From: an uncultured Thermosynechococcus sp.
GTDB taxonomy: Bacteria > Cyanobacteriota > Cyanobacteriia > Thermosynechococcales > Thermosynechococcaceae
NCBI RefSeq assembly: GCF_938074695.1
Contig: NZ_CALJEM010000018.1
Span: 1 to 45,477, forward strand
DNA: 45,477 nucleotides
Reading direction: 5' to 3'
Shown: positions 28,496 through 37,075 of the stretch, in pieces
Numbering within the stretch: position 1 is the stretch's first letter
Layout: each line of letters begins with the position of its first letter
The notes under the pieces: generated by a model
Told to the model about the DNA's origin: nothing
Seen by the model: the letters and a program-made list of their open reading frames with translations, nothing else
Databases searched by the model: none
Translations under genes and position numbers: made by a program

Positions 28496-29194
28496 ATGGG
28501 GCTACTACAAGTTGAGCAAATTCGCGAAACACTTCAGGATGTGCTTTCAGAACACGCCGTTGTTGTCCAAGTAAATCAGTTTCGCAACCAATTAAACATT
28601 GTTTTGAACAAACCCCCCGGCACTGTTGCCCATTATTCTGCCTTAGTGAATCTTCTCAAGTCGCGCTTGGGACAGTTTCACCTAGATGACATTGCCCGCA
28701 TTAAAATTATTGGCCGCATTCAAGGTTCGCCTAAACCTGATTGGGAAGAGGTCATCGATCTGCGCCTGCCTAACCCAGCTCTAGCTACCCCTGTATATGC
28801 TTCCTCAGCTCCTTGGGTGGTGGCGATCGCCGCCGGAGTTGTGAGTTTACTGGTGATCTTTAGCTACCATCTCGGTCGGTGGCAGCAACAACAACGGATG
28901 CAGCAGTTGATTGGTGGTAGCCTTACGCAACAGGGCGTAACCATGGCGGACTTCAAGTGGCATATTGAGGGGGGAGCACCGTTTATTGTGGGTGTTCTCA
29001 AAAACTACAGTGAAGAGCAGTTTCGCATGGTTCAGGCAGATTTTGAACTCTTGGATAAGGGGGGGCAGCAGGTCGGAGCCGTCTCAGTACAGGTCTATGG
29101 CCTTGGCCCTGAGGAAACATGGCATTTCCGTGAACCAGTCACCAATGATCAAGCAGTGCGAGCACGACTGGTAAAATTACAGTCATTCCATTAA
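28496..29194 (+). CDS. Membrane protein with C-terminal FxLYD-like domain
   Basis: The 232-residue product has a cytoplasmic N-terminal half (about 1-100) with an alpha/beta look, one membrane segment at about 104-123 (WVVAIAAGVVSLLVIFSYHL), a Gln-rich connector, and a C-terminal beta domain (FIVGVLKNYSEEQFRMVQAD and VYGLGPEETWHFREPV) similar to FxLYD domains. The function is unknown. It is followed after 34 bases by the CbbY-type gene. The start ATG at 28496 gives a sensible N-terminus; no strong ribosome-binding site is visible. Confidence 0.75.
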   Translation: MGLLQVEQIRETLQDVLSEHAVVVQVNQFRNQLNIVLNKPPGTVAHYSALVNLLKSRLGQFHLDDIARIKIIGRIQGSPKPDWEEVIDLRLPNPALATPVYASSAPWVVAIAAGVVSLLVIFSYHLGRWQQQQRMQQLIGGSLTQQGVTMADFKWHIEGGAPFIVGVLKNYSEEQFRMVQADFELLDKGGQQVGAVSVQVYGLGPEETWHFREPVTNDQAVRARLVKLQSFH

Positions 29195-29228
29195 TTTTTC
29201 CCCGTAGAGGGATGGATGATGGCTCCCC

Positions 29229-30014
29229 ATGGCTGATCTGAAAGCCCTGATTTTTGATGTGGATGGTACCCTGGCCGATACCGAGCGGGATGGCCATCGC
29301 GTTGCCTTCAATAAAGCCTTTGCGGCGGCGGGTCTGGATTGGGAGTGGGATGTTCCCCTCTATGGCCAACTGCTGGCGGTGGCAGGGGGCAAGGAGCGGA
29401 TCAAGTATTATCTGGATCGTTTTCGCCCCGATTGGCCCCGTCCGCAAAATTTGGATGCCCTGATTGCCGATTTGCACAAGGCCAAAACCCGCTACTATAC
29501 GGAGTTATTGGCGGAAGGAGCCATTCCTCTGCGACCGGGGGTAAAACGATTGCTGACCGAAGCCCGTGAAGTAGGATTCCGTTTGGCGATCGCTACCACC
29601 ACCACCCCCGCCAATGTTACCGCCCTCCTTGAAAATGCCCTTGCTCCTGATGGTGTGAGTTGGTTTGAGATGATTGCCGCCGGGGATGTTGTGCCCGCAA
29701 AGAAACCTGCGCCTGATATTTACTTCTACACCCTTGAGAAAATGTGCCTCTCACCGCAGGAGTGCCTTGCCTTTGAGGATTCGGCCAATGGGATTCAGGC
29801 AGCCACTGCGAGTGGTCTAGCAACCATTATCACGATCACCGACTACACCAAGGATCATGACTTTCGCGATGCAGCACTTGTCTTGGATTGCCTAGGGGAA
29901 CCCGACTACCCCTTTCAAGTGATCCGCGGTGAGGTGGGCTGGACAACCTATGTGGATGTGCCCCTGTTGCGATCGCTCCATCGGCAGTGGACTAGCGCGT
30001 TGAGGCAGCGATAA
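29229..30014 (+). CDS. cbbY: CbbY-type HAD phosphatase
   Basis: The 261-residue HAD-IA hydrolase has motif I FDVDGTLADTE (Asp10 nucleophile, Asp12 acid/base), a helical cap with a CbbY-like GGKERIKYY, motif II at IATTTTP, the lysine in AKKPAPDIYFY, and motif III FEDSANGIQAA. CbbY removes xylulose-1,5-bisphosphate, an inhibitory Rubisco by-product, in phototrophs. The GGKERI pattern favours CbbY over phosphoglycolate phosphatase or beta-phosphoglucomutase. The UPF0367 gene follows after 62 bases. Confidence 0.85.
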   Translation: MADLKALIFDVDGTLADTERDGHRVAFNKAFAAAGLDWEWDVPLYGQLLAVAGGKERIKYYLDRFRPDWPRPQNLDALIADLHKAKTRYYTELLAEGAIPLRPGVKRLLTEAREVGFRLAIATTTTPANVTALLENALAPDGVSWFEMIAAGDVVPAKKPAPDIYFYTLEKMCLSPQECLAFEDSANGIQAATASGLATIITITDYTKDHDFRDAALVLDCLGEPDYPFQVIRGEVGWTTYVDVPLLRSLHRQWTSALRQR

Positions 30015-30076
30015 TTTTCTAGTCAGAGCATTTTACAGTGAATATTACTCCCCGTGTTTGAGGAAGAAGGAGCACA

Positions 30077-30358
30077 ATGTACACAATTGATTTGATCCTC
30101 CGTCATGTTCCCATGCCCGTCAGCATTGAGCGCAAGGAAAGTGCGGCAGCAACGGCAGTCTATCAACAAATTCAGCAGGCCATGGCCACCGGTACCCCGA
30201 CTGTCCTCGAACTGACGTGCGATCGCCAGGTGGGCAAGAAGTTAACTGTGCTTACCTCAGAAATTGTGGCGGTGCAAATGACCGATAAGGATGCCCTCTC
30301 CAATGTGACCAGTCGTGGTGGGTTCTTTGCTCAACTTGTGCAGCAGCCCAGAAACTAG
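30077..30358 (+). CDS. UPF0367 family protein
   Basis: The 93-residue soluble protein opens with MYTIDLILRHVPMPVSIERK and contains LELTCDRQVGKKLTVLTSEI and VQMTDKDA, the hallmarks of the cyanobacteria/plastid family UPF0367. The function is unknown. AAGAAGGAGC just before the ATG (30077) is a good ribosome-binding site. The following spacer (30359-30506) has a small GGGG/CCCC hairpin near 30438-30463 but no T tract. Confidence 0.88.
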   Translation: MYTIDLILRHVPMPVSIERKESAAATAVYQQIQQAMATGTPTVLELTCDRQVGKKLTVLTSEIVAVQMTDKDALSNVTSRGGFFAQLVQQPRN

Positions 30359-30506
30359 GGAAAGAGCCTCGTAAAGTTTAACTTTTCTTTGCAATGGTGT
30401 ATTTTTGCCGTTAGGATACTAAGCAGACTAATCCGTAGGGGAACGTTGAGCGACTCCTCCCCGTCTGAAGGTTAGGTAGCTGTGGTGTGTCGTAATAGGG
30501 TTATCT

Positions 30507-31073
30507 ATGGTGAAACGTTTCCTGCCGGCTCTTATGGTCTTGGGGTGTAGCCTTGGTCTTGTGACCCCAGCCCTTGTGCGTGCCCAATCAAATCAAGGGT
30601 TTACGTTTACATGGGGAGAAGGCCCCAGTGGACGGCAGCAGTTGCAATACCACTTGGATTATGGGACGCCCGGTTTCATGGGCGATCGCTATTGGCTGCG
30701 CCTTGGTCAGCAAAAAGTAGCTATTAACCGCATTAACATCACCTACCCTGACTACTACAACGGCATTATTGATCCCAAGGGAATTGAGGTCAGAGTGGGG
30801 GGCAGTCGAGGGAATAGCTTTTTCCAATTTCGGCGCGAGCTAGGCAGAAAAATTAACCTAGCGGAGGTAACGGTGGATCGGGATAACCGCGTCATTGACA
30901 TCGTGCCAGCAGAAGTGATTCCCGCTGGGGAACCTGTTCAAATCATTCTCAACAATGTACGCAACCCCAACCATGGCGGCATGTTCTACTTCAATGCACG
31001 CATTGGCTCGCCTGGGGATATTCCCTTGATGCGCTATGTGGGCACTTGGATTCTCAGTATTGCCAATAATTAA
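30507..31073 (+). CDS. DUF2808 secreted protein
   Basis: The 188-residue product has a signal peptide of about 26 residues ending in VRA-Q. It has the cyanobacterial DUF2808 pattern: GDRYWLRLGQQKVAINRINITYP in two adjacent pieces, YYNGIIDPKGIEVRVGG and ILNNVRNPNHGGMFYFN. It is predicted to be periplasmic or lumenal; the function is unknown. It seems to form its own transcription unit, and the decayed acyltransferase follows on the same strand. Confidence 0.87.
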   Translation: MVKRFLPALMVLGCSLGLVTPALVRAQSNQGFTFTWGEGPSGRQQLQYHLDYGTPGFMGDRYWLRLGQQKVAINRINITYPDYYNGIIDPKGIEVRVGGSRGNSFFQFRRELGRKINLAEVTVDRDNRVIDIVPAEVIPAGEPVQIILNNVRNPNHGGMFYFNARIGSPGDIPLMRYVGTWILSIANN

Positions 31074-31199
31074 CTGAAGCTTAATTTGCTAATTTGTAAA
31101 CCGGTTTGACATCCCTGGCCAGATTGGGGTCTCGCCCTAGTCTTGTGCTCATGTGTCACAGCCGGCTCACCCTTCACGCCTGAGGCGACATGCTGCCAA

Positions 31200-31512
31200 A
31201 TCCCCATTGCCCCACATTTCCCCTCTCTTCACCGCATTGATGTACCGTTTGCTGGGGGATATTCTCCTACAGCGGTATTTTCGTCACCTTGAGGTGCAAG
31301 TGCCTAAAGGGGGTCCGGTAATCTGAGCACCCACCCATCGTGCCCGTTGGGATGCCCTCATTATTCCCTGCGTCACCGGGCGGCGGGGAAGCGGGCGCGA
31401 TTGATACTGTGATGTGACCTGCCCGAAACATGCTGCCCAACAACCGATGAGTAATCTTTTCGGGGCACTGCAGCGGCTTCAAGAGGGGCGATCGCGCCTG
31501 GGTTTGACTTGA
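31200..31512 (+). pseudogene. Decayed 1-acylglycerol-3-phosphate acyltransferase (PlsC-like) remnant
   Basis: One forward frame reads like the N-terminal third of a cyanobacterial PlsC-type acyltransferase: SPLFTALMYRLLGDILLQRY, then FRHLEVQ, GGPVI, a TGA stop (31324-31326), APTHRARWDALIIP with the HX4D acyltransferase motif (HRARWD), a TGRR-GRD segment, and a second TGA (31402-31404). After that only a short RLQEGRS-like piece remains before a third TGA (31510-31512). The PEG motif and the rest of the domain are missing. Two in-frame stops plus a large deletion mean it cannot make a working enzyme. It lies tail to tail with an intact acyltransferase gene of different sequence. Confidence 0.75.
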
Positions 31513-31531
31513 ACCTTCGCTTTGAATCCGT

Positions 31532-32905
31532 CTAAGAATCTGTGGGGACAATCAGGGCTTCAAATTGTTGGCGAATCTGATCGGTGACTTCCTTTACAGC
31601 TTGTCGTGCCCCTTGGCGATCGCGACGATACAAAGACCAATAGTTCTGCAAATTGAGGGGTTCTCCGACGCTGACGCGCACTTGCCGCTGTCCCACCAGG
31701 CGGTTCACGTTGGGACTTTTTCCTTCCAGCCAATCGAAGGTGCGCCAGAGGATTAGCACAATGTCCGCGAAGCGGTTGATTGTCAGTTTTTCCCGCACAT
31801 AGCTCCCGGTAACCGAGGTAAAACGCTCTGCAAGACGCATATGGCGTAATCGCACATTGGCTTCCTGTGCCAACCAATTGGCTAAACAGCGTTCTACGGA
31901 GGACAGTTGTGCCAAGTCAGCGCGGAACATGCGTTCCCAAGCGGCCTGCTCAATCCGCCGACAGCGGCTGGCAAAGTCTTCACTGGGTTTAAGACCAAAA
32001 TAGGACTCTGCTACCGCAAGGGCACTGTTGAGAAGTCGCTGAATTCGTGCCGCTAATTCTGCATTGGCAGAATCAAGGGGTGGCAGTTCGGGAAACGCTT
32101 GGCGATAGGAGGTGGCATAAAAGGTCTCTAAGCGATCTAAAAGGTACGTCGCCAAATTCAGGAGGCGACCGTAGAGATCCTCGGGCTGGGCACTGTGAGA
32201 ACTTGCAGGGCAGCCAAGGCGGTTCTCCAGTTGTGCCATCAGCATTGCCATGCGTTCCCACGAAGGCTGAATGAGGGTGTATTGAATGCCAATCGGCAGA
32301 ATGACCACGGGGAGCGATCGCCCGGCCTTGGTCAAGTCTTCCAGACACCAAAACCCCAGTTGCGCCACGCCCGGCTCCAAGGGAGCCACTAGTTCGTTGT
32401 GTTCATTCGTTGCCCCCTCCGGAGCTGCTGCTAGGGGAAATTGTCCCTCCAGCAGTAATTCTCGTGCCGATCGCAGGGCTTGGCTGTCGAGCTTACCGCG
32501 CATGATTGAAATCCCCCCTAGCCGTGAAAAGAGCCAGCCAATCTGTTGCCCTGCCCAGAGGGGAATCCCGCGATCGTAGAGAAAATAACCATTTGTGGGG
32601 GGGCGCAGCCGAAGACCCAACCGGCGGGCTGTTTGCGGCAGGAGATGCCACATCAAGTAGCCCATCACCAAAGGATCATCTGTACAGGGATGCCGAAAGG
32701 CAATGAGGAGTCGTACCTTTCCCTGCTGAAACTGCTCATAATAGTGGGCAAGGGTTTCCACATTCACCCCTTCCACCCGCTTGAGACCTAAGCCATAGCG
32801 GATATAAAAGGGCAGGAGTCGCGCCACTGTCCACCAAACAGGATAGCTAAATCGTTGAGGTAGAAAATGCAAAGGGGGTTGGGCAGTCGCAACCACACCG
32901 GACAT
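31532..32905 (-). CDS. Acyltransferase of the PlsC/LPLAT superfamily
   Basis: The 457-residue protein has an HX4D-type motif (RHPCTDDP, about 69-76) and the second motif APEGATNEHN (about 160-169), both required in glycerolipid acyltransferases. The C-terminal half (about 250-450) is helical and unlike standard PlsC, so the acceptor may not be lysophosphatidate. One hydrophobic N-terminal stretch may touch the membrane. It starts 25 bases after hslO on the same strand and is probably cotranscribed with it. The ATG at 32905 fits the conserved start. Confidence 0.8.
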   Translation of the reverse strand: MSGVVATAQPPLHFLPQRFSYPVWWTVARLLPFYIRYGLGLKRVEGVNVETLAHYYEQFQQGKVRLLIAFRHPCTDDPLVMGYLMWHLLPQTARRLGLRLRPPTNGYFLYDRGIPLWAGQQIGWLFSRLGGISIMRGKLDSQALRSARELLLEGQFPLAAAPEGATNEHNELVAPLEPGVAQLGFWCLEDLTKAGRSLPVVILPIGIQYTLIQPSWERMAMLMAQLENRLGCPASSHSAQPEDLYGRLLNLATYLLDRLETFYATSYRQAFPELPPLDSANAELAARIQRLLNSALAVAESYFGLKPSEDFASRCRRIEQAAWERMFRADLAQLSSVERCLANWLAQEANVRLRHMRLAERFTSVTGSYVREKLTINRFADIVLILWRTFDWLEGKSPNVNRLVGQRQVRVSVGEPLNLQNYWSLYRRDRQGARQAVKEVTDQIRQQFEALIVPTDS

Positions 32906-32930
32906 GACGCAAACTCCTCAGATACAACGG

Positions 32931-33830
32931 CTAGACTGAGGCAGTGGCCAACTCCGCAATCAACTGCTCCAACATCGGCCGATCCGCCCAATAGACGGCA
33001 TTACAGAACTGACAGGTGGCTTCTGCCTTCGCCTCTGTGGCTAGGATATCCCTTAATTCTGCCTCCCCTAGGAGCTTGAGTGCCGCTAGCATCCGTTCGT
33101 GGGAACAGCCACAGTGGAACCGCACCATTTGCCGCTGGGGAAGGATTTGCAGATCCATATCCCCCAGCAGTTCCTGAAAAATATCCGGCAGGGTTTGCCC
33201 TGCTTGGAGCAGCGGTGTAAAGCCCTTGAGATTGGCCACCCGTTCTTCCAGGGTCGCGATGAGGTGTTCATCCTTGGCAGCTTTAGGCAGCACCTGCAAC
33301 ATCAGCCCCCCGGCGGCAGTCACTCCAGCCTCTTCAACAAAAACGCCCAACATCAGGGCTGAGGGGGTTTGCTCTGAGGTGGCAAGGTAGTAGGTGACAT
33401 CTTCTGCAATTTCTCCGGAGACCAGTTCCACGGTGCTGGAGTAGGGATAGCCATAGCCCAGATCATGGATGACGTAGAGATAACCTTGGTGGCCAACCGC
33501 CGCCCCCACATCTAGTTTGCCCTTAGCATTGGGGGGAAGTTCAACCCTGGGATACTGCACATAGCCGCGAACCGTGCCATCGGCGCCGGCATCAGCGAAA
33601 ATCGTTCCTAGGGGGCCATTGCCTTGAATGCGCACATTCACCCGTGCTTGGGGCTGTTTGAAACTAGAGGCGAGAATTAAGCCAGCGGCCATGGTGCGTC
33701 CTAAAGCAGCCGTGGCAACGTAGGAGAGTTGGTGGCGTTTGCGGGCTTCATCAGTCAGTTGAGTGGTGATCACCCCCACGGCACGGATACCTTCAGCCGC
33801 AGCCGTTGCTCGCAAAAGAAAATCTGCCAT
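32931..33830 (-). CDS. hslO: Redox-regulated chaperone Hsp33
   Basis: Hsp33 is a cytoplasmic holdase activated by oxidation. The 299-residue product ends with the four zinc-binding cysteines in the usual CxC...CxxC pattern: Cys240, Cys242, Cys273 and Cys276 (CGCSHERM and CQFC). The N-terminal domain has RATAAAEGIRAVGVITTQLT and GQTLPDIFQELLGD in the expected places. Length is normal. An 18-bp perfect palindrome lies nine bases before the ATG. Confidence 0.96.
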   Translation of the reverse strand: MADFLLRATAAAEGIRAVGVITTQLTDEARKRHQLSYVATAALGRTMAAGLILASSFKQPQARVNVRIQGNGPLGTIFADAGADGTVRGYVQYPRVELPPNAKGKLDVGAAVGHQGYLYVIHDLGYGYPYSSTVELVSGEIAEDVTYYLATSEQTPSALMLGVFVEEAGVTAAGGLMLQVLPKAAKDEHLIATLEERVANLKGFTPLLQAGQTLPDIFQELLGDMDLQILPQRQMVRFHCGCSHERMLAALKLLGEAELRDILATEAKAEATCQFCNAVYWADRPMLEQLIAELATASV

Positions 33831-33838
33831 GATTAACC

Positions 33839-33856
33839 TAAAGAAACGTTTCTTTA
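33839..33856. promoter_or_regulatory. 18-bp perfect palindrome upstream of hslO
   Basis: TAAAGAAACGTTTCTTTA is a perfect inverted repeat with no spacer, ending nine bases before the hslO start codon. On the minus strand a weak promoter (TTTGGA, 18 bases, TTTAGA) would place the transcript start close to it, so it is positioned like an operator or a leader hairpin. Confidence 0.6.
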
Positions 33857-33969
33857 CACTTAGTCTAAATCCTTCCTTTCGTTTTACTCCAAAGGCGGTG
33901 GATTGCAGACAAAGCAGAGAAGCCCCCTAGCATTAATGTCAGAAAATTGGCGATGATAAGCAAACAACC

Positions 33970-35091
33970 GTGATCCAGCGTCTAGTGATTTCTCCTATGG
34001 CTATGCCCCTAACTGTTTTGTCAGCGGCAACTGTTTTGGCAGAGGCAACAGACTTATCTCAGGGAGGCTTGATTACAGAAATTCCGACGCTGGCGATCGC
34101 CCACCGCTTGGCACAACACCTGCGCCGCCACTGGCCTTTGGAAACACCCTTAACACTCATTGATGCCGAACACCACAGTACGAGCCTGACGCTGGGGGAA
34201 TTGGCAGAACTGACGGAGGCCACCTGCCCGCTCCAACTCTATGTGCCACCCCCTATGCCAGAAGCCCTGGTGCAATTTCAGCGCTTAATTGATGTAGTGC
34301 GCGAACTGCGCCATCCTGAGCGGGGCTGCCCCTGGGATTTACAGCAAACACCCACCAGTCTCATTCCCTACGTTCTGGAGGAAGCCTATGAAGTTGTCCA
34401 TGCGCTGCAAGAGGGCGACAAAGGGGCGATCGCCGAAGAGTTGGGGGATCTGCTGCTGCAAGTGGTTCTCCAGAGTCAACTGGCCGAGGAAGCCAAGCAA
34501 TTTACGCTCGCCCAAGTCATTCAAGGAATTACCGATAAACTCATCCGCCGCCATCCCCATGTCTTTGGCGACCTCCACCTGAGCACCCCTCAAGAGGTGC
34601 GCGCCCAATGGGAGCAGATCAAAGCCTCTGAAAAAGGCAGTGAGGAATCTGTCCCGCTAAGTCAAAAGCTGCAACGCTACGCCCGTACACTCCCCCCCCT
34701 AATGGCGGGTATGAAAATTGGGGAGCGAGCCAGTCGCGCCGGTTTAGATTGGCCAACCATTAGTGGTGCATGGGAGAAATTTTATGAGGAGTTAGCGGAG
34801 TTTCAGGAAGCACTCCTCCAGGGAAATGCAGAGCAACAAACCGCCGAACTGGGGGATTTACTCTTTAGTGTGATTAACCTTGCCCGCTGGTGCCAACTGG
34901 ATCCCATCAACGCCCTACAGCAGACCTACCAACGCTTTATCCAACGCTTGGAGTGCATTGAGGCGAGGATTGATCGCCCCCTTGAAACCTACACCCTAGA
35001 GGAACTCGAAGCCCTCTGGCAACAGGCCAAGGCACAGTTGGCCACAGAAAACAAGCCGAGCGAACTGCCAACGGAGTCTGAAGAGGCTTAA
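33970..35091 (+). CDS. mazG: MazG nucleoside triphosphate pyrophosphohydrolase with N-terminal extension
   Basis: MazG hydrolyses NTPs and dNTPs to the monophosphate and pyrophosphate. The 373 residues contain two MazG repeats: GCPWDLQQTPTSLIPYVLEE with EEAYEVVHAL and EELGDLLLQVVLQ (about 115-170), and a second repeat with EKFYEELAEFQEAL and AELGDLLFSVINLARW (about 262-310). The first 95 residues are extra compared with E. coli MazG (263) and resemble the end of the tetrapyrrole-methylase domain found in YabN-type fusions. The GTG at 33970 is assumed; ATGs at 33997 and 34003 are alternatives. The stop overlaps the convergent OppA-like gene by four bases. Confidence 0.92.
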   Translation: MIQRLVISPMAMPLTVLSAATVLAEATDLSQGGLITEIPTLAIAHRLAQHLRRHWPLETPLTLIDAEHHSTSLTLGELAELTEATCPLQLYVPPPMPEALVQFQRLIDVVRELRHPERGCPWDLQQTPTSLIPYVLEEAYEVVHALQEGDKGAIAEELGDLLLQVVLQSQLAEEAKQFTLAQVIQGITDKLIRRHPHVFGDLHLSTPQEVRAQWEQIKASEKGSEESVPLSQKLQRYARTLPPLMAGMKIGERASRAGLDWPTISGAWEKFYEELAEFQEALLQGNAEQQTAELGDLLFSVINLARWCQLDPINALQQTYQRFIQRLECIEARIDRPLETYTLEELEALWQQAKAQLATENKPSELPTESEEA

Positions 35092-36833
35092 TCCGCTGCC
35101 ATTTGCACTTTAAGCTCATCGAGGTTCCACAGGGCACCGCCCAGTGCCGTAGGATTTGCCCCCACCACATGATTGCGAAAGGCGGTGAGGGAGAGGGGAT
35201 TGACCAAGTAGATAAAGGGGAGATATTCCTGAGCAAGTCGTTGCGCTTCGGCGTAAATTTGCTTACGGCGTTCCAAGTCCAACTCCTGCGCCCCTTGGAT
35301 GTAGAGATCACTGATCCGCTGCTCCCAGTCAGCAATAACCCGACCCGTAATTGGCGGTTGATTGGGGGCGGGCTGCTGATTGAACGTATGCAACAGGCCA
35401 TCCACCCGCCAGATATTGGCACCGCTGTTGGGTTCATTGCCACCGCCCGTAAAACCGAGAATATGGGCTTCCCACTCTAGGGAGTTGGAGAGGCGATCCA
35501 CGAGGGTGCCAAAGGCCAAAAACTGCAAATCCACCTGCATGCCGATCGCCCCCAAGTCCTGCTGAATTTGCGTCGCAATCGCCTCACGGATTTTGTTGCC
35601 CGCATTCGTTATCAGGGAAAACCGGACACGATTCCCCTTAGCGTCAAAGAGGCGTCCTTGATTGTCGTAGCGAAAGCCTGCTTCTTGCAGTAATGCCTTG
35701 GCTTTGGCCACATCGTAGCTGTAGGTGGGCAGCCCCTGCTCAGGAGAGAAGTAAAAGGGGCTTTGGACTGGAATAGTGGAATGTTGGGGAGCGCCTAGAC
35801 CTTGGTAGATGTTGTTAATCATCCGCTGGCGATCGAGGGCATAGGCTACGGCTCGACGAAACCGCACATCGTTAAACCACTCGGACTTTACTGGATCCAC
35901 CAGTGGCTTGCCATTGCGGCGACCGCGATTGAGATTAAAGCAAAGAAACAGGGTGTTGGGACTAGGGCCACTATTGTAGATGCGAAACTGGCCGCGCTTT
36001 TCTTCCCGCTTGAGAAGGGAGAACATCTCCGGCGTGACGGCAAATAAATCTAGACTGCCTGAGCGAAATTGCAGCAGGGCGGTGTCGGTGGATTCCACAA
36101 TTTGCCAAATAAAACGTTCCAGATGGGGCAGGGGCGATCGCCAGTAGAAGGGATTGCGTCGAAAAATCAGCCGCTGGCTATTCACATAGCGATCCATCAC
36201 AAAGGGACCATTGCCGACAATTTGCCGCGGGTCTGTGTCTGTGCCCCACATCGAGAGAAACTTCAAGCGCCCCTGGCTATCCCGTTCCCGTACCGCGTCC
36301 CGCAGCAGATGCGCAGGCAAAATGGGCAAGCCGGTATTGCGTAGAAACGGTGCAAAGGGTTCCGGTAGCCTAAATGTTACTTGGCGATCGCCTTGCGCAG
36401 TGACTTCAGGCAGCAGTCCTTTCTGGCCAATGCGGAGAATATCACGGCTACTCGTGGGAATTTCTGGATTGAAATAAATCTGGTTGTAGGTGAAGACCAC
36501 ATCTTCACTGGTGAGGGGCGCCCCGTCTGACCACTTTAGATTTGGCTTGAGTTGAAAAATAATTTCGCGGGTTTCTGGCTTAATTTCCCAAGACTCCGCA
36601 AGGGCAGGTTCCAGTTCACCCGTGAGGCCGTTTTCTTGAACTAACCCTGTGTAGAGGTAACCAAAGACATTGGGAGATTCCTGACTCAGGGCGTAGTTAA
36701 AGGTTTTCGGGTCTGAGGTAACCGCAGTAACTAACTGGTTGCCGCGCGGCGTAATCAGGCTAGCACAGTTCCCCAGGCTGAGGAGGCACAGCACAACCAG
36801 CAGCGCAATTAGCGGCCACCGCCACCAGCGCAT
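35088..36833 (-). CDS. ABC transporter solute-binding lipoprotein, family 5 (OppA/DppA-like)
   Basis: The 581-residue product has a short signal peptide with lipobox LGNC (Cys23) and the family 5 binding-protein pattern: LVTAVTSDPKTFNYALSQES, ELEPALAESWE, LKPNLKWSDGAPLTSEDVVF, and RFRRAVAYALDRQRMI. Family members bind peptides, nickel or other solutes; nothing here decides which. ATG 36833 is used because a longer reading (to 36899) would overlap thiS completely out of frame and push the signal peptide inward. The ATG shares one base with the thiS stop, implying coupling. No permease genes are adjacent. Confidence 0.88.
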   Translation of the reverse strand: MRWWRWPLIALLVVLCLLSLGNCASLITPRGNQLVTAVTSDPKTFNYALSQESPNVFGYLYTGLVQENGLTGELEPALAESWEIKPETREIIFQLKPNLKWSDGAPLTSEDVVFTYNQIYFNPEIPTSSRDILRIGQKGLLPEVTAQGDRQVTFRLPEPFAPFLRNTGLPILPAHLLRDAVRERDSQGRLKFLSMWGTDTDPRQIVGNGPFVMDRYVNSQRLIFRRNPFYWRSPLPHLERFIWQIVESTDTALLQFRSGSLDLFAVTPEMFSLLKREEKRGQFRIYNSGPSPNTLFLCFNLNRGRRNGKPLVDPVKSEWFNDVRFRRAVAYALDRQRMINNIYQGLGAPQHSTIPVQSPFYFSPEQGLPTYSYDVAKAKALLQEAGFRYDNQGRLFDAKGNRVRFSLITNAGNKIREAIATQIQQDLGAIGMQVDLQFLAFGTLVDRLSNSLEWEAHILGFTGGGNEPNSGANIWRVDGLLHTFNQQPAPNQPPITGRVIADWEQRISDLYIQGAQELDLERRKQIYAEAQRLAQEYLPFIYLVNPLSLTAFRNHVVGANPTALGGALWNLDELKVQMAAD

Positions 36834-37054
36834 TAGCCACCGCCGACAATGGTTACAATTTCCAAGCGATCGCCCGCCTGCACAGAGGTAGTTTCCCAAA
36901 ACTGCCGATGTAAAATTTCACCATTGTATTCAATGGCAACAAGGCGGGGATGAATGTTGAGGAGATCGCAAAGTTCTGGAATTGTGAGCGATCGCCTCAG
37001 GGTGTGAGGAGTGCCGTTGACATAGATGACGATCGCTGAGTCAACCGAAACCAT
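36833..37054 (-). CDS. thiS: Sulfur carrier protein ThiS
   Basis: The 73-residue ubiquitin-like protein has the VYVNG-type opening (IVIYVNGTPHTL), LVAIEYNGEILHR, and ends in LEIVTIVGGG. The terminal Gly-Gly is the site of thiocarboxylate formation for thiazole synthesis in the thiamin pathway. The ATG at 37054 is preferred to a TTG at 37069. It sits 21 bases after trxA and overlaps the OppA-like gene by one base; no other thi gene is in the window. Confidence 0.9.
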   Translation of the reverse strand: MVSVDSAIVIYVNGTPHTLRRSLTIPELCDLLNIHPRLVAIEYNGEILHRQFWETTSVQAGDRLEIVTIVGGG

Positions 37055-37075
37055 AGCAGCAGTGGCCAATTTACC

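Noticed and set aside
30359-30506. Small RNA (Yfr1-like) in the UPF0367-DUF2808 spacer
   Set aside because: An ACTCCTC-like string is present, but the conserved Yfr1 core ACTCCTCACAC and a T-rich terminator are missing.
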